Shown: one piece after another, positions 11,801 through 25,222 of the stretch
How the letters are laid out: each line of letters begins with the position of its first letter
How positions within the stretch are numbered: position 1 is the stretch's first letter
Source: Acridotheres tristis
Lineage: Eukaryota > Chordata > Aves > Passeriformes > Sturnidae
NCBI GenBank assembly: GCA_037013685.1
Contig: CM072888.1
Coordinates: forward strand, 4,445,034 to 4,509,033
DNA: 64,000 nt
Direction of reading: 5' to 3'
The notes under the pieces: model-generated
The model's input: the letters and a program-made list of their open reading frames with translations, nothing else
Told to the model about the DNA's origin: nothing
Database searches by the model: none
Program-made: the position numbers and the translations under genes

Positions 11801-14783
11801 AGGAAGATGGTTTGCTGTATCAAGGCATTCCTCCTGCCCAAAAGCATCTTGCCTCATTTTGCTACCAATGCTATTTCTGAACTGTTATGTGACCCTACAG
11901 AACTAACTTGAAATGCATCACAGAAGAGATTAAAAGAGCAAGGCCCTCCCCAAAGCTAAGTTTGCTCTGCTATGCATCCAGAAGCTGCTGAAAATGGAAA
12001 GGTCCTTCAATTTATCAGAGTTGGAGCACAGGAATCACTCTAAAGCACTTCTCACACAAGATAGAAAGTCCAAGGCCTGTTATTGTCCTAGTTAAAATAT
12101 TTCCTCCTAAAAATAAAATCCCATTGCAAAGTATTTTAAAAGCCTATTGTAGAGGCACTGAAGGGCAATAGGCTTACCAAGGGAGATTTTCAGGCTTGGG
12201 AAATTTCATGGAGCAGACCATTTCCTTATGGAATTATAATTGAAGATCAACCCTTAATGCTTTTCCACACTTCAATGTCTCTTTGGAAGTCGAACAGTCC
12301 AGACTCCTTGGTGAACCACAGTCAGAAGCAAAGGTGAGTGTGGGAAAAATAGAGCAGTTTCAAGTTCATGGTTTGATTAACACTGACAGAGAAAGAAACT
12401 GTTTTGTTCCAGACTTAGTGCCAGAGGATAGAAACTTCTCAGTGCCTTGTTTCCCTGAGCTCCTACCCGAGGACAGCTCAGCACAAATGGAGAGAGCTTT
12501 GTGCTGCACTCCAGCACTTTGTGGGTGGAAGGTGTGAGGCAAACACTAAGCAATGACACTATTAAAATAATGGACAAGCGAGGAGAGTTTTACTGGTTTA
12601 TAGGCAGGGAAAAACTTCAGAGTTAAACACTGACAGAAAGTTTATAAAATGTTTTCCCTGCTGCACATGCTGGCATCAGGGGGCTGCTGAAGGACAGGCT
12701 AAGAGTACAAAATAGAAGATTTTGTTGTTTCTTAAAGCACTTTGAGAATTGTTTTGGAGACAAAATGTTGTCTTATATTCCAGCAAAGACAACTTCCTGT
12801 AAGTGATTCATTACTTCTAATCCACAACCCATTATAGAGCAGCACTCTGTCAGATTCTTGATTTCTCTGGGGACACCAGTACAATGTGAAGAGGTTAATG
12901 GGAGGTACAGGCATTCATACCAATTACAGCAGCAGGCAGCTGAATTCCTCTTACTGGAAAACTATGTTCTTTTCATTTACTCAGAGGAGGTGCAGCTTTC
13001 TTTGAAATTGTCTTTAGAGTAAGACACATCACAAGGATGCCACCAATGCAATAATCTCAATTCAAGCAAAGACAAATCACTTGAGCCAGATTCTAGTCCT
13101 TGATGCTACTCTTGGTTACTAGGACAGCCCTGCAGCACTGAGCTAAGGCAGGGCTTGAGCTCCAGGCTGTCTAATTCTTCCTGAGAAATACAACTGATAT
13201 CCCTAATGACCAGTGATACAGACTCCTCCTCTGGGCAAAGGACAGAAAAAAGGAGCCAAGTGCTCAGGCTGTATTCCTGCATTTCCAGCTGTTCTGAACT
13301 ACAGCTTATCTTGAGCAGATCATTTGGGCTTTGTGCTCTACACTTATACACAGAGATGGTGTATGAGGGCACAACTCTCTGTATTAGCAAACACTTGTCT
13401 TGTCCCCCATCCAGGAACTTGAAGCACTGTGTGAAGAACTTAAGAGCCATATCAAACCTTTGGGATAGCACTAAATCACTACCCAGAGCAACCAAATCAA
13501 GGTCAGAAAGGTGTTTTCCTTAACTATTAAGGCCATTAGTTGTACTTAGGAGAGAGGAGCAGAGAGAAAAATAATTGAGTTCTGTTAGCTTAATGGAAAT
13601 TCAAAAAATCTGAGGCATGAAAATAAAAATCACCCATGAGTGGTAGTTTCCCTCTGTGTGGAGAAGACAAATAAGTTTAGCTGAAATTAACTGGCATAAA
13701 GTCACTAAACAAGGGTGGGCTTGGCATTTACTGTTCCCTAGAACACTTCTAAGTGAGGTCCTGTAACAAGACCTCTTTCACACCAAGGGGCCTCCCATTA
13801 GAAAGCACACAGGAGTCCTGGGATACAGGAACAGCATTATCTTCATTTTGAAATGGAGAATAAAGGCAAGCTGAGCAACTGATAACTGAGCCCAGGTTTC
13901 AGGTCACAAGCTACTGACTTTGCACTGCTTTGTTCTTCCTCTCTCTGCTTCGCCACAGGCCCTCAGTGTCATTGAGAACTGCCTCCTTGATTTACCGTTG
14001 ACTCATGAAGAAGAAAAGTATCCATAAATTATTCTGAAGGTGCCAGGATAAGAAGCATCCTCCCACCTCCTGTGGCTGCTCTCACCTGACACAGCAAAAG
14101 CCTTGGCTCCCATAAGGAAGAGCAGAACCAAGCCCACAAAATTTGGCTTCGATTATGAGGAAGCAAGCCTGGAGACAAAACCAAAGCCTACATAAACTTC
14201 TCTCTTCAGCCTGTCACTAAGTTCCTAAAACATGCTGATCTCAACCTTCCAAGAGACTGTTCACCAAAACCCTGACTAACAGTCTGATTTGATTTCAAAC
14301 TGCATGGGGCTCACATCAAACCCAGATAACACAACAGTTTCATCAGGAGACACTTGTGTCCTACAGAGCTTTACTGATTTGTTTGGAACTTAATTCCATT
14401 CTATCTATAACTTTCCATAAACCATCAACACTGGATGTTTAGAACTCTAAAACACAAGAAATACTTTTAGCACTTAGCTCAAGACCTCTAAAGCCACTTT
14501 GCTGGTTTCTACATTACATTTTGATACCTGAACTAAGACAAACCTGCCTAAACTGCCAGCACATAAATGTGTTTTAATTGCTCATTGCCAACACACACCC
14601 AGACATACAGACACTCTAGAGTCAAATGCTCCATTTCTTCATTTTTAAACTTTCAAGGGTGAGCAGCCCACTCAAAGGTTTATGCATGAACAAAGCCATT
14701 AAAACACAAGGCTTTGGGCATAATCATGGATAGGACCAAATTCCACAAACCTTCTCTTGCTCACTGTCATGCACAATCAAACA

Positions 14784-14860
14784 AACATAATATTCTGAGT
14801 TGGAAAGGACCCAACAAAGACCAAGGTTGAAAGGGCCTGCCACTGCCTAAACCCCAACCT
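14784..14860 (-). mobile_element. CR1-like LINE 3' end, degraded fragment
   Basis: The stretch ataatattctgagttggaa followed by aggacccaacaaagacc resembles the reverse complement of the conserved CR1 3' end (which on this strand typically begins with an agaat motif and gttggaagggacc). Similarity dissolves after about 14860, so only a short, old remnant is claimed. Confidence 0.45.
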
Positions 14861-17800
14861 TTACCTCGACAAAATATTCAGACATTTTAAAATAGCATTT
14901 CTTAGCATTCTACTAATCCCACCCTGATCATTTCCAGGCACAAGGGTTTTCCTCCATGGATTACTGGCCCTCTAGTCAAAAAACAGAACACTGCAGGTAG
15001 CTTAAATTTCTCACCTCCATCATATTTTTGAAGAATTGGCTGTATGACAGAATATTTTTATTCTCCCTAAACTAGGTGTTTGCCTGGAAGAAATGTCCAT
15101 GGTATTGTTCCTATAAAAAACCTCAGTGCCTCTGCATCTCCTCTTTTGGTGGAGTTTTTGTTACTTTAATTCACATTTTCAAGCTTAAAACAATTAATAT
15201 AGCACACCAACAACTTCCAGTAGTGTTAATGACAGCAGAGCTGTAGGTAAACCAGAGCCAAGTTAAGGTCCAGGAGCAGGTTCAGGTCACATGAACAAGT
15301 GACATCCTGATGCAAACTGCAGTTGTGTTTACTGAAAGGTGTTCCCCCTCCCATCCCCAGAATAACTTTTATGTAGTTATTATTCAGGTATTCACAAAGG
15401 AAAACCTGATTTTCTCGATTCTATTAACAGCATTTCTCATGCTAATTTTTTTTAGATTAGAGGATGAATTCAAAGCCAGGGGCTGCAAGTTCTTTCAAGA
15501 TCCAGTGTTAGGCTACTATGAAACCTCAAGCCTCTTTTTCCAGCAGTGATATGGTTAAAACACTATTTATTCTTTATAAAAGTGCCTCGATGCAAATCTC
15601 TACCCAAGAACTAACAGCAAGCACTATACCCTAACCTGTAGATTAGAATTGTTTTTGCTGTGTTCATGTAACTCCTGCCATGCATCCTGACCCCTCCCCA
15701 GATGAAAAACCAGAGTGGTTCTTTGGCATTCAGATGCTACAGGATAATCCCATTTGCAAGAGGAACCACAGACTGCCTGATGTTAAATGTCATTCCCTGC
15801 CTCCTCCTCCTCCTATGTCCTGAGCTCCTCATTTGGTTGTATCTATTTCCAGTCAGTGGTTTGGCTGACTTCTCATGAGCTGTCTGCAACACCACCTGCT
15901 TGACCATATCCCAGGTAATCAAAACCCTAAAAATAAAATTGCTGTTCCATTCTAGGTCTGGAGACTGTTGCTCAAAAAAGCCAATGAATGCCCAGATCCA
16001 AGAGTGGAGTTAAGAAGGAATGAGATGGCACAACTGAGCCAGTCAAATCATCTCCCCAGAAGAAGAACAGAGAAATCTCCAGCCCTCACTATCCCCTGGC
16101 ATGGGTGAAACTGAGGTTAGACAACATGAAAGTTTTGTCACACTACTTTTCCAAACACGGCAAATCTTGCTCCTCTTTCAGTGCACAGCTCCTAGCTCTG
16201 GACTGGTAAGAGGGAAGAGAAGGGGAGAAATTCCTGCCCTGGTCCCTCCAACACCTCTAAAGTCCTTAGGCATGACAGTGCAGGACTTGCAGCATCAGGC
16301 TGTGAGCTGCAGGAAAAGGTGGTGCATCCCAACTGTACCATGGCACCTGATCACATTTCATCTTTGCATCCAAACTACCAAGCATGAACAGATGCATTTT
16401 ATTCTTTTAATGGCTAACCTATTTCCTTCCTGGTGTTCTATTATTTGCTGAAGACAGCTGTGGACATAAATTACCTTTTTGCCTTCAGCTAAAACAAACA
16501 AATATTTATGGCTAATTAGGACTTTCCTTTCAGCACTGGGAGCATTCACCTGGCTGAACAAGAGGTAACACCATAGGTACCAGGAACAGGGAACACCTGC
16601 TGCACCTCAAAGCAGAGGGAGAAACCAGGAAACACCCAGACTTGACAGCAACCCCAGCCTCCATCTGCATCAGGATCTATATCCCAGTATAATAGGGATA
16701 TATACAATTGCTGTACAGCAGCTTAATACCAACTGACCACAAGTTATTCTGCTGAAACACAGTGGCAGAGAAGGATGGATGTCTGCTTTTTGTCAGGCTC
16801 CCCGTCTCAGTCACTGTAGAAACTTCAGTTAAGCCACCTTAAACCACGCTCAGTAGCAAATTTTTCAAAAATAGGTATGGTAATAATCAAAGGGGAAGTG
16901 AAAAAATGAGTAATGCGAAGGCTGACTTGCTGAAATACCTTACGGTATTTCCAATAGTCCCAGGGATTCTGAAAGCGGGATGAACCCTACAGAAAGCGCT
17001 CCATCTAGGGGCACTGCTTGGGAATTGCGGCTCCCCGAACACTCCGTGAGGACTGGGACAAATTAAAGGAATAAAAAGTAACAGCATGAGTCCTCCAGAA
17101 TCCGGACACGGGATAACATTCAACAATTTCTCTCTCTAAATAACTCAAAACATAATACTACCAAGTGATGAGACAGGTGTTCCACTTGATGAGGTTTTTC
17201 TTTTGCAGCACTCTTGCTCTTTGCTTCCCTTTCTCTCTCAAAAGCAGTCAAGAAGTTTACATCGTGCATTCTGCTGCATCTCAATTAAGGAGTCACACTT
17301 GGACAAAACATGGGTTTGCCATTTTTTGTAATAAGTTAAAGGGGAGAGCTCCACTGGTGGAGAAAAAAAAAAAAAAAAGAAGGCTTTCTTTACGTACACA
17401 TCCTAATATTTGATCCCAGAATATTTCTGCTTACTAAGCATTCCCAGCAGCTCTAGGCAGGTCCCCCACCAGCTTTGTTTTCTGCAGAATCAAACTGTGA
17501 GCAGGTCTCTGTAAGCCAAAATTTTTTACAAAAATAGATAATCTCATGCCAAGAGTTTGTCTTTAACACAGGAAAGCTCAGTGATGAGCTGGAAATGAAT
17601 CCAGTAGGATCAATAGGAGAAAAAATAAAAGGTCATGATATGGGTTTTTAAAAATGTTTTGCCATCAATCCTCATGAAGACTTTGCATTTAAATTTTGGT
17701 TATATGTTACACGTTGAGGAAATAGTTCATGCCCAAAAGACAGCATACTAACCCTACAGTTGTGATGAACAAAGGAGAAAACAGTAAAACCTCTTGATTA

Positions 17801-20247
17801 GTCGGGTTACTTCAGTGGAGACTGCAACCAAAACCATCACAATTCATAAAAGCATTTCATGCCATTCTCTGGACTAGCACTGAATTGCATTTCAGTGCTT
17901 TCCAGTGTTCAAATAATTACCCACAAAGAAAAGCTGAAAAGGGAAAGATTTTTACAATAGTGAGATGTCTCTACAGTAAAGGCAGATTTTGGCCAAGCAA
18001 ACTATTTTTTTTTTAATTTGATACTCATAAATGACATCAAGCAAACAGCTTTCAAGTGGTGAATGAGAAATCCAGCCCATCCTTGACTATGCTCAAAGTA
18101 CCATACTAAAGTGGAAGAACAAGATAAAAAAAAACCTTTTAAATTAAATTTCTGTTTAAATTATATTGCACAGTTCTGTGACTATGCCTTTCCTTGAAAA
18201 GTTAAATTATTTCTACACAAGCTCCCAGGTGATAATTGGTTTCTCAGAGCTGCAGGGTGAGACAAGCAGACAAATGAGTTTGTTACACATCTCACAGCTC
18301 TGTCCTGTCACAAGCATTTGCTGATGTTTGAGGTCTTTTATTCCTAAAATGTTGTCAACCTTTTTGTTTTCCTTGGAGCCTGCTGTTACTTACACAACTA
18401 GTGGTAGAAACAGGAGGTTGAAAAGTAAATTTGTTTGGGGGCTTAGGGCCACAAGTAAAAGCCACCAAGCTGCTATCACAGAGTGGAGAGGACCTTTGTG
18501 GGCTCATTAAACAAGTTTCCTCACTGCACTCCCAGTAAACAACCACCCACGGGGCAAACAAGCTCTTTTTCCATAAGCTGATTCACCTGCCTTCCATACC
18601 ACAAACAGGACCAGGGGAAATGGGCTGTTTTCCCTGAAACGAAGGCCAAATTGCAAGCTTTATTAGCTGGCATTGTAACACACTGTCGAGCAGCCTTTTG
18701 GGTTTCTGACCTGCATTAAAGTGGCAGGTAACAGTGCGTGCAGGAGTACCTTTGAGCCCATTTATATTCAGCTCCAGCAACCCAAAATATTGGCTTCAGC
18801 CACCAGGGGCCTTGAAGCAGGTGGGTGGTGCCCACACTAAGGCTTTGAGAGGCACACAAACTCCCCACAGCTGATCCCCACCAGAGGCTGGCATTGTATC
18901 CCTGCTCAGAACCACTTTATGCCTCTGTTTCCCCACCTGAGGAATGAGGGTAACAGGGCTTTGCCAAAAACCAGCATCCAGGAGAGGTGCACACACAGGC
19001 CAGGTGCAGCACATTTGCCTACCAGTTTTTCTGAGCCATGGATAAGGTGATTGAATTCAGTCAGATTTGAATGAGGTATGTGAATACAGAGCTGGGGCAG
19101 AGCAGCAATGAATCATCTTTGCCTCCATGCTTATTCTTTGCACAACAACACATTGCAGATCTCTAATTCCTCTGCTAAACATCCATAATTTTCTGACAGC
19201 AGACAAGTCCATTAAAGCAGACTTGACTAAAGCAGAGTTATAAAATTTATAGACTTCTACTACCACCAAACTACAGACTTCTACTTTGACCAAAATGTGC
19301 ATTTTAACAAAGTGCTTTACATCACTTCAACTACTGGCACTCCTAACAAAATTATTTCACTAGGGGTTTATGAGAAGACTATGAAGATATACTGTCTAAA
19401 TTCCACAATTTTCAAGTAAAGGAGACCACATCAACCCAAGACATGGTACCCCTCTGTCTTGGAACAGGGTGCTAAGCTGAGTTCACAGGACCGACAGAAA
19501 AACCTCTCTGCACACAACAAAACCCCTATGGAACTGCAAAGGAGGAGAGGCCTCATCATCTCCTGCTTTGTGAGACCTCCCTGTTTTCCTGGGAACTATT
19601 TGGCTGAAGAAGACAAAAAAAAGCTCCACATGCACATTTCCCTTCACCCTCTAAGGAGGGCTATGCTCTGCTTTTTCTTACACAATAACCCAAGGATAGC
19701 AAAATACAGAAACAAGTCACCTGCTGTTCCTGGGCCCCTCCATCCTCACCGGCTTCTCTTGACAAACACCCACCAAGTTGCTCCCGAGGGCATCATTACT
19801 GCCCAGGCCAGCAGCCAGGACCTGGGACATCACTTCCCAGCCCTCCCCTCTCTCCAGGAAACCCATAGGTGCCTGTCCCAGCGCTTTTAACCTCTCTGTT
19901 TCCACGCTTACCTGCGAGGAAAGGAGCCTGATGTCCTCTCTATTGACCACACTTGTGTTTTGTTCGGCTCCTCCTCCACCTCCTGCCAATCCTCACTCCC
20001 CCCGTGGCTCCTCCTGGCCATCAGAATCCCCCAGGGCTCACAGACGCAGCCCTAGGCTGTCCCGAAGAGTCACCAACACTCTCATAACCGCAAGATCTGC
20101 GAGTTTTTGGGAGGCTTTTGTCATTTTCAGGACGGGAATATCAAGTTTTCATGCCACATCTGATGTTACCTGGCATTCACATCTTGTAGAAAGCACTGGT
20201 TGGAATACATCCATCACCTCAAAGGAACAGAAAACAAGGGAGGGAAA

Positions 20248-20271
20248 GTATACAAAGTATACAAAGTATAC
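20248..20271. repeat. Nine-base tandem repeat (gtatacaaa), about 2.7 copies
   Basis: Two perfect gtatacaaa units are followed by a third partial gtatac. The unit contains the palindrome gtatac. No gene context is evident. Confidence 0.85.
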
Positions 20272-21155
20272 AGCAGCGATCCTTTCTCCAAAGCACAGCA
20301 GTTACACCTGTCTGCAGCAATCAATCACGGCTCCAGCAAAACCTGTTCTACCAAAGTCAAGGGATCTTTTGCGAAAGAACAGATTCCTCTAAAAACTTCA
20401 TTACCATGCGTGAAGACAGCGAGTTGCCTCTTGACAGGCTCCTTAATGCGGCATAAATTTTAATAAGCCAGCACACACCACTTCCCAGGTGTTAAATAGG
20501 TGTGAGCATGCCCTGGTGATTGCAGCAGACTCCCAGTGAACTTAGCTTTTAAAGGTATTAAATCTTACTGAAAAAGCAAAAGGACAATTTGTTAACACAG
20601 AGATTAAGTAAAGCCTTGTGCACAAAGGCTGGAATGAAAATTAATTTGTTCTTCTCTATCAACTGCTTTCTTCAGCAAGCAGGGACTTGTCTTTTAACCA
20701 TTTTTGCAGAGTGCCATTTCTGTCAACATAGATCCAGTAAAAGCACAAAATTAAATTCTAAAAAACACACCCATAAAGACAGAAATAATAAGCTACCTTT
20801 TAGTGTACATTTTTACACTGATTATAAAAAGAAATGATCCAGGAAATGCAAAATACCATTTTAAGACCGTTGCTATTGACAAGATCTGTTCTGAAGATGT
20901 TAATTTTTCTGAAATCAAAAATAGGATATGCATTTTCAGAGAGAAGTCACCTGAAGCACACACTGCTGAATTTCACTGAAAGTCACACTGAAAACATGTA
21001 ACATTCAGATTTGTGAGGCTTTCCATAAATTTCCTCGAATATTTATACAGATTTCTCATAGAATTGATTAATACTTTAATTTTCGTAACTACATGAAGCA
21101 ATATATTCTCCATTTTGTAAAACTTGCAGTCATTACCATGTGGTAAAATATCAAA

Positions 21156-21207
21156 GTAGCAGTAGTAGTAGTAGTCGTAGTAATAATAATAATAATAATA
21201 ATAATAA
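21156..21207. repeat. Compound trinucleotide microsatellite (TAG)n(TAA)n
   Basis: An agtagtagt block with one cgt interruption passes directly into nine or so taa units. It lies in the gene-free interval and is likely length-variable. Confidence 0.9.
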
Positions 21208-24200
21208 ATTTATTCTGTAAGTCCAAATAAGATGGAGCATCATATTTTGTATTGAAAGCTTTGTCAGCTCAGATGTGCCCATACACCTGAACAGAAAACC
21301 TGCTTTGGCTGAAGTCCCCCCAAGGCACCTCAAAACATATCTTAAATGACTGTCAGAATTTTTGACAGCCCTTCACAGAGGTGGATTTTCAAAGTGGAAT
21401 TTGAGAGATGTAACAACGTTTGAAGGGAAGCAACACAGTAGAGAGTTTCTCAGGAATGCCAAAAAATTAAAGGTACTGAGCAGGCCTTGCTCAGCTGTGG
21501 CTGTGAGTGGAGCTATGCCACTACCTGTCACTGTGAAAATACACCAGATTCATCATCAGAAAAAGAAACAGATTGCTGTGTTTGCTTTGGAGTATTTGTA
21601 AACACCCAAAATAGCACATTTCTGGCATAATTCTTCAGGCCTCACTGGGAACTGTTCTGGCCAATGAACCTTTGTGTCTTTTAATCTACAGATGGGAATA
21701 GAGGTGACAATATAATTAGTGCCTCTTCATGGGAGCACAGCATTATTCCCTCCGGTGACAGTCTAATTTTACACGGGCAAACATCGAGCTTTGTGTGTCT
21801 TCCCTGGAACATCATTTCTTGAGTTAACAAACCTTGCTGTAAAGCACTTTCTCCTGCCTTTAGTGTTATGCCCAGTTACAGATCATGCTAAATAAATCTT
21901 CTTTCTCAGAGTTTGTATTTTTCAAATATTTGCAGATGATTTGTTAAGAAAAGCACACATATTTAACTGTTTTATTCTTTCCTTCTGGATTCCCCAAAGG
22001 CTTTTCACGGTTCTTATCTGACTTCCCTCTGGTGTTGCCGGCAATGGCCCCGTAATGAGGTGTCCCAACAGCTCAGTGCTGAACAGCACGGGGACCTTGC
22101 CCCCTCCCAGGACAGGATACATGTGCCCGTGCACTTCAGCAACGTGAGGGCGCAGGAGTACTTCCTATTAATGATTCCATCTTGTATTTCTCTCACCCTG
22201 CAGCTTGTTTACATCTTCCCACGATGATTCATCTGGCTAATCTTTTAGAGCTTTTAGCTTACTTCTGCCTCTCATCACCGATTAAACAAAAGGGTGTACA
22301 CCTTCTGTTGAGAGGTTGGACTCTGGGAATTTACAAACTTCCTAGAAGATTTCTGGACAGTGGAACGGGCTCTTTGCACAAAGGGTAGCCTGTCCTCTTA
22401 GGACTGGCAACATCAGTCTTTGGGAAAACAAAGCACCCATAACACCAGCACAGAAGAGCTGAATATTCACCCACCTTCTTGCCCTGTGACCATAGCAGCA
22501 AAGGGGAAAGCGCTGCCTCCACAGCTGTACCCTAAAACACACATCAAGAAATGGGACATGATTTGAATGGAGCAGATGTTTGATGCCACTTGGGTGTGAT
22601 GCCAAACAACTCCCCTGCTTGTCCTTCCAAATTACACTGCAGATGACAGCGCTGGAACACGGAGCTTACTTAAAAGGAGCAATCATCTTGTGAATTTGAG
22701 GTATTTATTGCTACACTGCAGGTATTTGTGAAATGACAACATTTGAGATGCACTACTAGTAGCAAAACTAGACAAAGCAAAGAGATTATAATCCTTTGAC
22801 CAGCAGATGTTTCACTGAGTAGCCCCCCCAAACTTTTCTCCTGCACTGTTGGAATAAAACGCTTATATGTCAGAGAAAAATCATGTACTAGTTTTAATTT
22901 TCCAGAAAAAGGTAACTGTGCCTTGTCAGTCATGTTTGTAAACAGTCATTACAAAAATCAGATTCTCTCTGCTCCATGCAATACAAAAAGTATGAAGGGC
23001 TTCTGCAACAAAAGTTATTAGAAATGCCCCAACAATTCCCAAAATTTTAAGCACTTCAGAGCTACTTATCTATGAAGTCACCTTCTGAAGGTAATCTCTT
23101 GGTGCTCATGCAGAATACGTGTCGCAGTTTTATGACTACTCATATTAATTGAGCAAAACCATTAGTCACATTCTTTCTAATCACTGATGTGAGGCCAAAA
23201 TTATTCCCACCAATTTCTCAGAGGAAGAACAAAAAAACCATAGAGATAAGAGGCTGATGGGTGATTGGCAAGGAAACCTACACTGGATTGTTCTCTCATT
23301 TTCCCATGACTGAAAAAAACAGCCAAGAGTGGAGAAGGGCAGCTGAGGCACCAGGGACTAAGAGGGGTTACAGACAGCAAATCCTCATGGCCCGAGGTGT
23401 GTGAGGCAGCACGGCACCAGCTCCAGGACTAATACCCCAAACAAAATGTCCTGTGTCTTGCAAAGCCCCTGCCAAGCGGGACTGCACGTTGGGACAGTCT
23501 GTGTAAAAGATGATGGATCTGTAATGATGCAAATAAAAGATCTGACCTAAATTACAGAGAGTGCAACGATTTCAAAAGCTGGAAATAAAAAGCCATAGTG
23601 AGACAGCTGGAAGAAGGGTCAGAGCAATGCCAACACCCTGTGGAGGAGGGCCTGTCCTACTTGATTTTAACTACTCCTGCACCATTAGCAGATTCTTCCC
23701 CCATGCCAAGTTACCCAGCAGCACGCAGGAGAAGAGAGCTCAGATCAGTGCAGCAAGGGCTGGAGAGCTGGAATACCCCACGTTCCCTCTAATAGTGTCC
23801 TCGTGCTCACAGCAGGCTGCCTTGTAACAAAGCAATGCACAGCAGGAGTGAATGAGGCAGATCGTGTACTGAGAGGCACTTGTTGAATTAGCATCAACCT
23901 GCCCTGTAAAAAATACACCCCATAGCAATGCTGGAGACCTGGCAGCCTGCAGCCACACAGCCCCAACAGCTGCCATCTAAATGTGGCCTAAAGAAGAACC
24001 CCTAAACCCCATACTTTTAAATAAGAACACCTACTCTATAGCACTAAAATAATTCCTTTCTGCCAAGCTCACTGCACAGCTGCTAGCGCCTCTTCTTAGC
24101 TTCTCCATGTGCCCTTCCTGTAGGGACAAACCGGTGTGTGTCCCTCTTTTGCCATGGTGCAGAAACTCACCAGAGTGAGCAGAGGTCAGAACTCCTGTTT

Positions 24201-25000
24201 GCTTAAGCTCACCGTGTGTCTGAAAGACACCCTGGTTCCAGAGAGCTATCAAGAAACCATGCTGTGAAAGGTCTGCAGCCAAAAGTCTGCAGGGATTTCC
24301 TAAAGGCCTCAAGAAGGAATTTCCTCAGGGCCCAGAGGTCGAGTTGCTTCGTCCATGCCACCCCTGATGCCCTGCACAGGATGGGGGCAGTCGGCAGGAG
24401 GTGCTGCTCAGCCACGCTACATCCACACCAGCCCAGCTGCTGTGCTGGGGCCAAAGTGGTCCCTGAGGGATATCAGAGATGGGTAGGGGCAGCCATGGGC
24501 TGCTGCCAGGTCTGTTCCCACCCTACAGGGAGTGAAGCCTACTTGACATTGGCATTTTAGCTATATGATGGAATAGCTCCTGTGGAGTAAAAGGAGGAAA
24601 ACTGAGTTAGATGTAGTTGAAGTTGGGAGGATGGGGAGGGAAGTTCTTTTAAAAGGTCTTCTGCACCGCAAAACGTTACATTTAAAAATTCTCTAATCGG
24701 GTCAAATTTGGATCTCTATATGCCAAAGAAAAGCCAGCATAACCTCCTCCACAAAGAGAGCCTGAGGGGAGTTTTATAATACTTTCTTACAGATTAAAAG
24801 CTTCAGGGTGAGCGCACCTTCAAATTTCCCCTGAATTTTACATGGCAAACGTAGCTACTCTAGAGAGAGCGGGGGACCGGAGGACGGTAGGGGACAGGGG
24901 ATGCTGACGGAGCAGCACCCAGCCCGTGCCTTCCCGGGGGACGCGGAGAGGCGGAGGCGGCCCCGGGGGCGGCCCCCAGCCCTCCCTGCGTGTCGCGGAC

Positions 25001-25222
25001 TCACCTGGGGGCGGCCCGAGGCGGCGGCGGCGGCGGCGGGCGGCTCCCAGCTGCCGGCTCCCGGCACTCAGCCCAGGGCTGCCGGGGTGGCGGGAGGCGG
25101 CGCGGGGCTGCTCCCGCCGAGCCCCGCAGCTGCCGGAGGAGCAGGCACAGCAGGAGCAGCAGCAGCAGCAGCAGCAGCAGGAACAGCGCCAGGTAGAGGA
25201 GCAGGTTGAGCTCCCACTCCAT
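25001..25222 (-). CDS. SMIM43: Small integral membrane protein 43
   Basis: A 73-residue microprotein beginning MEWELNLLLYLALF, which matches the start of vertebrate SMIM43 (formerly TMEM155, also called NEMEP; human form recalled as 63 aa). Family knowledge: a single-pass membrane microprotein reported to act in mesendoderm glucose uptake. Residues 6-29 form one hydrophobic helix with eleven consecutive leucines, followed by RQLRG and a low-complexity tail rich in Pro, Arg and Ala that includes seven prolines in a row. A C-terminal PRQPWAECRE roughly parallels the human HREPWGFSRE. Position between ANXA5 and EXOSC9, and strand, agree with human order. The TGA stop at 25001-25003 lies inside a good donor (ag|gtgagt), so a spliced form with a different C-terminus is possible. 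The start is fixed by the conserved first 14 residues. Confidence 0.85.
   Translation of the reverse strand: MEWELNLLLYLALFLLLLLLLLLLLCLLLRQLRGSAGAAPRRLPPPRQPWAECREPAAGSRPPPPPPPRAAPR
25155..25181. repeat. CAG/CTG repeat inside SMIM43
   Basis: An uninterrupted run of eight CTG codons on the minus strand, followed by CTC and two more CTG, encodes the leucine core of the SMIM43 membrane helix. On the plus strand it reads as CAG repeats. Confidence 0.9.

Larger units (their letters stand above)
8330..24840. other. Gene-free interval between ANXA5 and SMIM43
   Basis: About 16.5 kb with no convincing exon. It contains repeat copy B, a weak CR1 3' tail near 14784, a nine-base tandem repeat at 20248 and a trinucleotide microsatellite at 21156. 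The longest open frames (13106-13495 minus, 19459-19890 plus, 19778-20392 plus) show no recognisable domain and are judged to be chance. Distal SMIM43 3' UTR, lncRNA or enhancers could be here but cannot be identified by reading alone. Confidence 0.6.

Noticed and set aside
13106..13495. 129-codon minus-strand open frame in the gene-free interval
   Set aside because: No recognised domain, no splice or promoter context, and an overlapping plus-strand frame of similar length. A protein search could reopen it.
16880..17130. Possible old LTR or gene fragment (locally CpG-containing block)
   Set aside because: No terminal repeats, target-site duplication or coding similarity could be seen.
19778..20392. 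204-codon plus-strand open frame
   Set aside because: Starts from a non-ATG codon, includes the translated gtatacaaa repeat, and has no recognisable domain.
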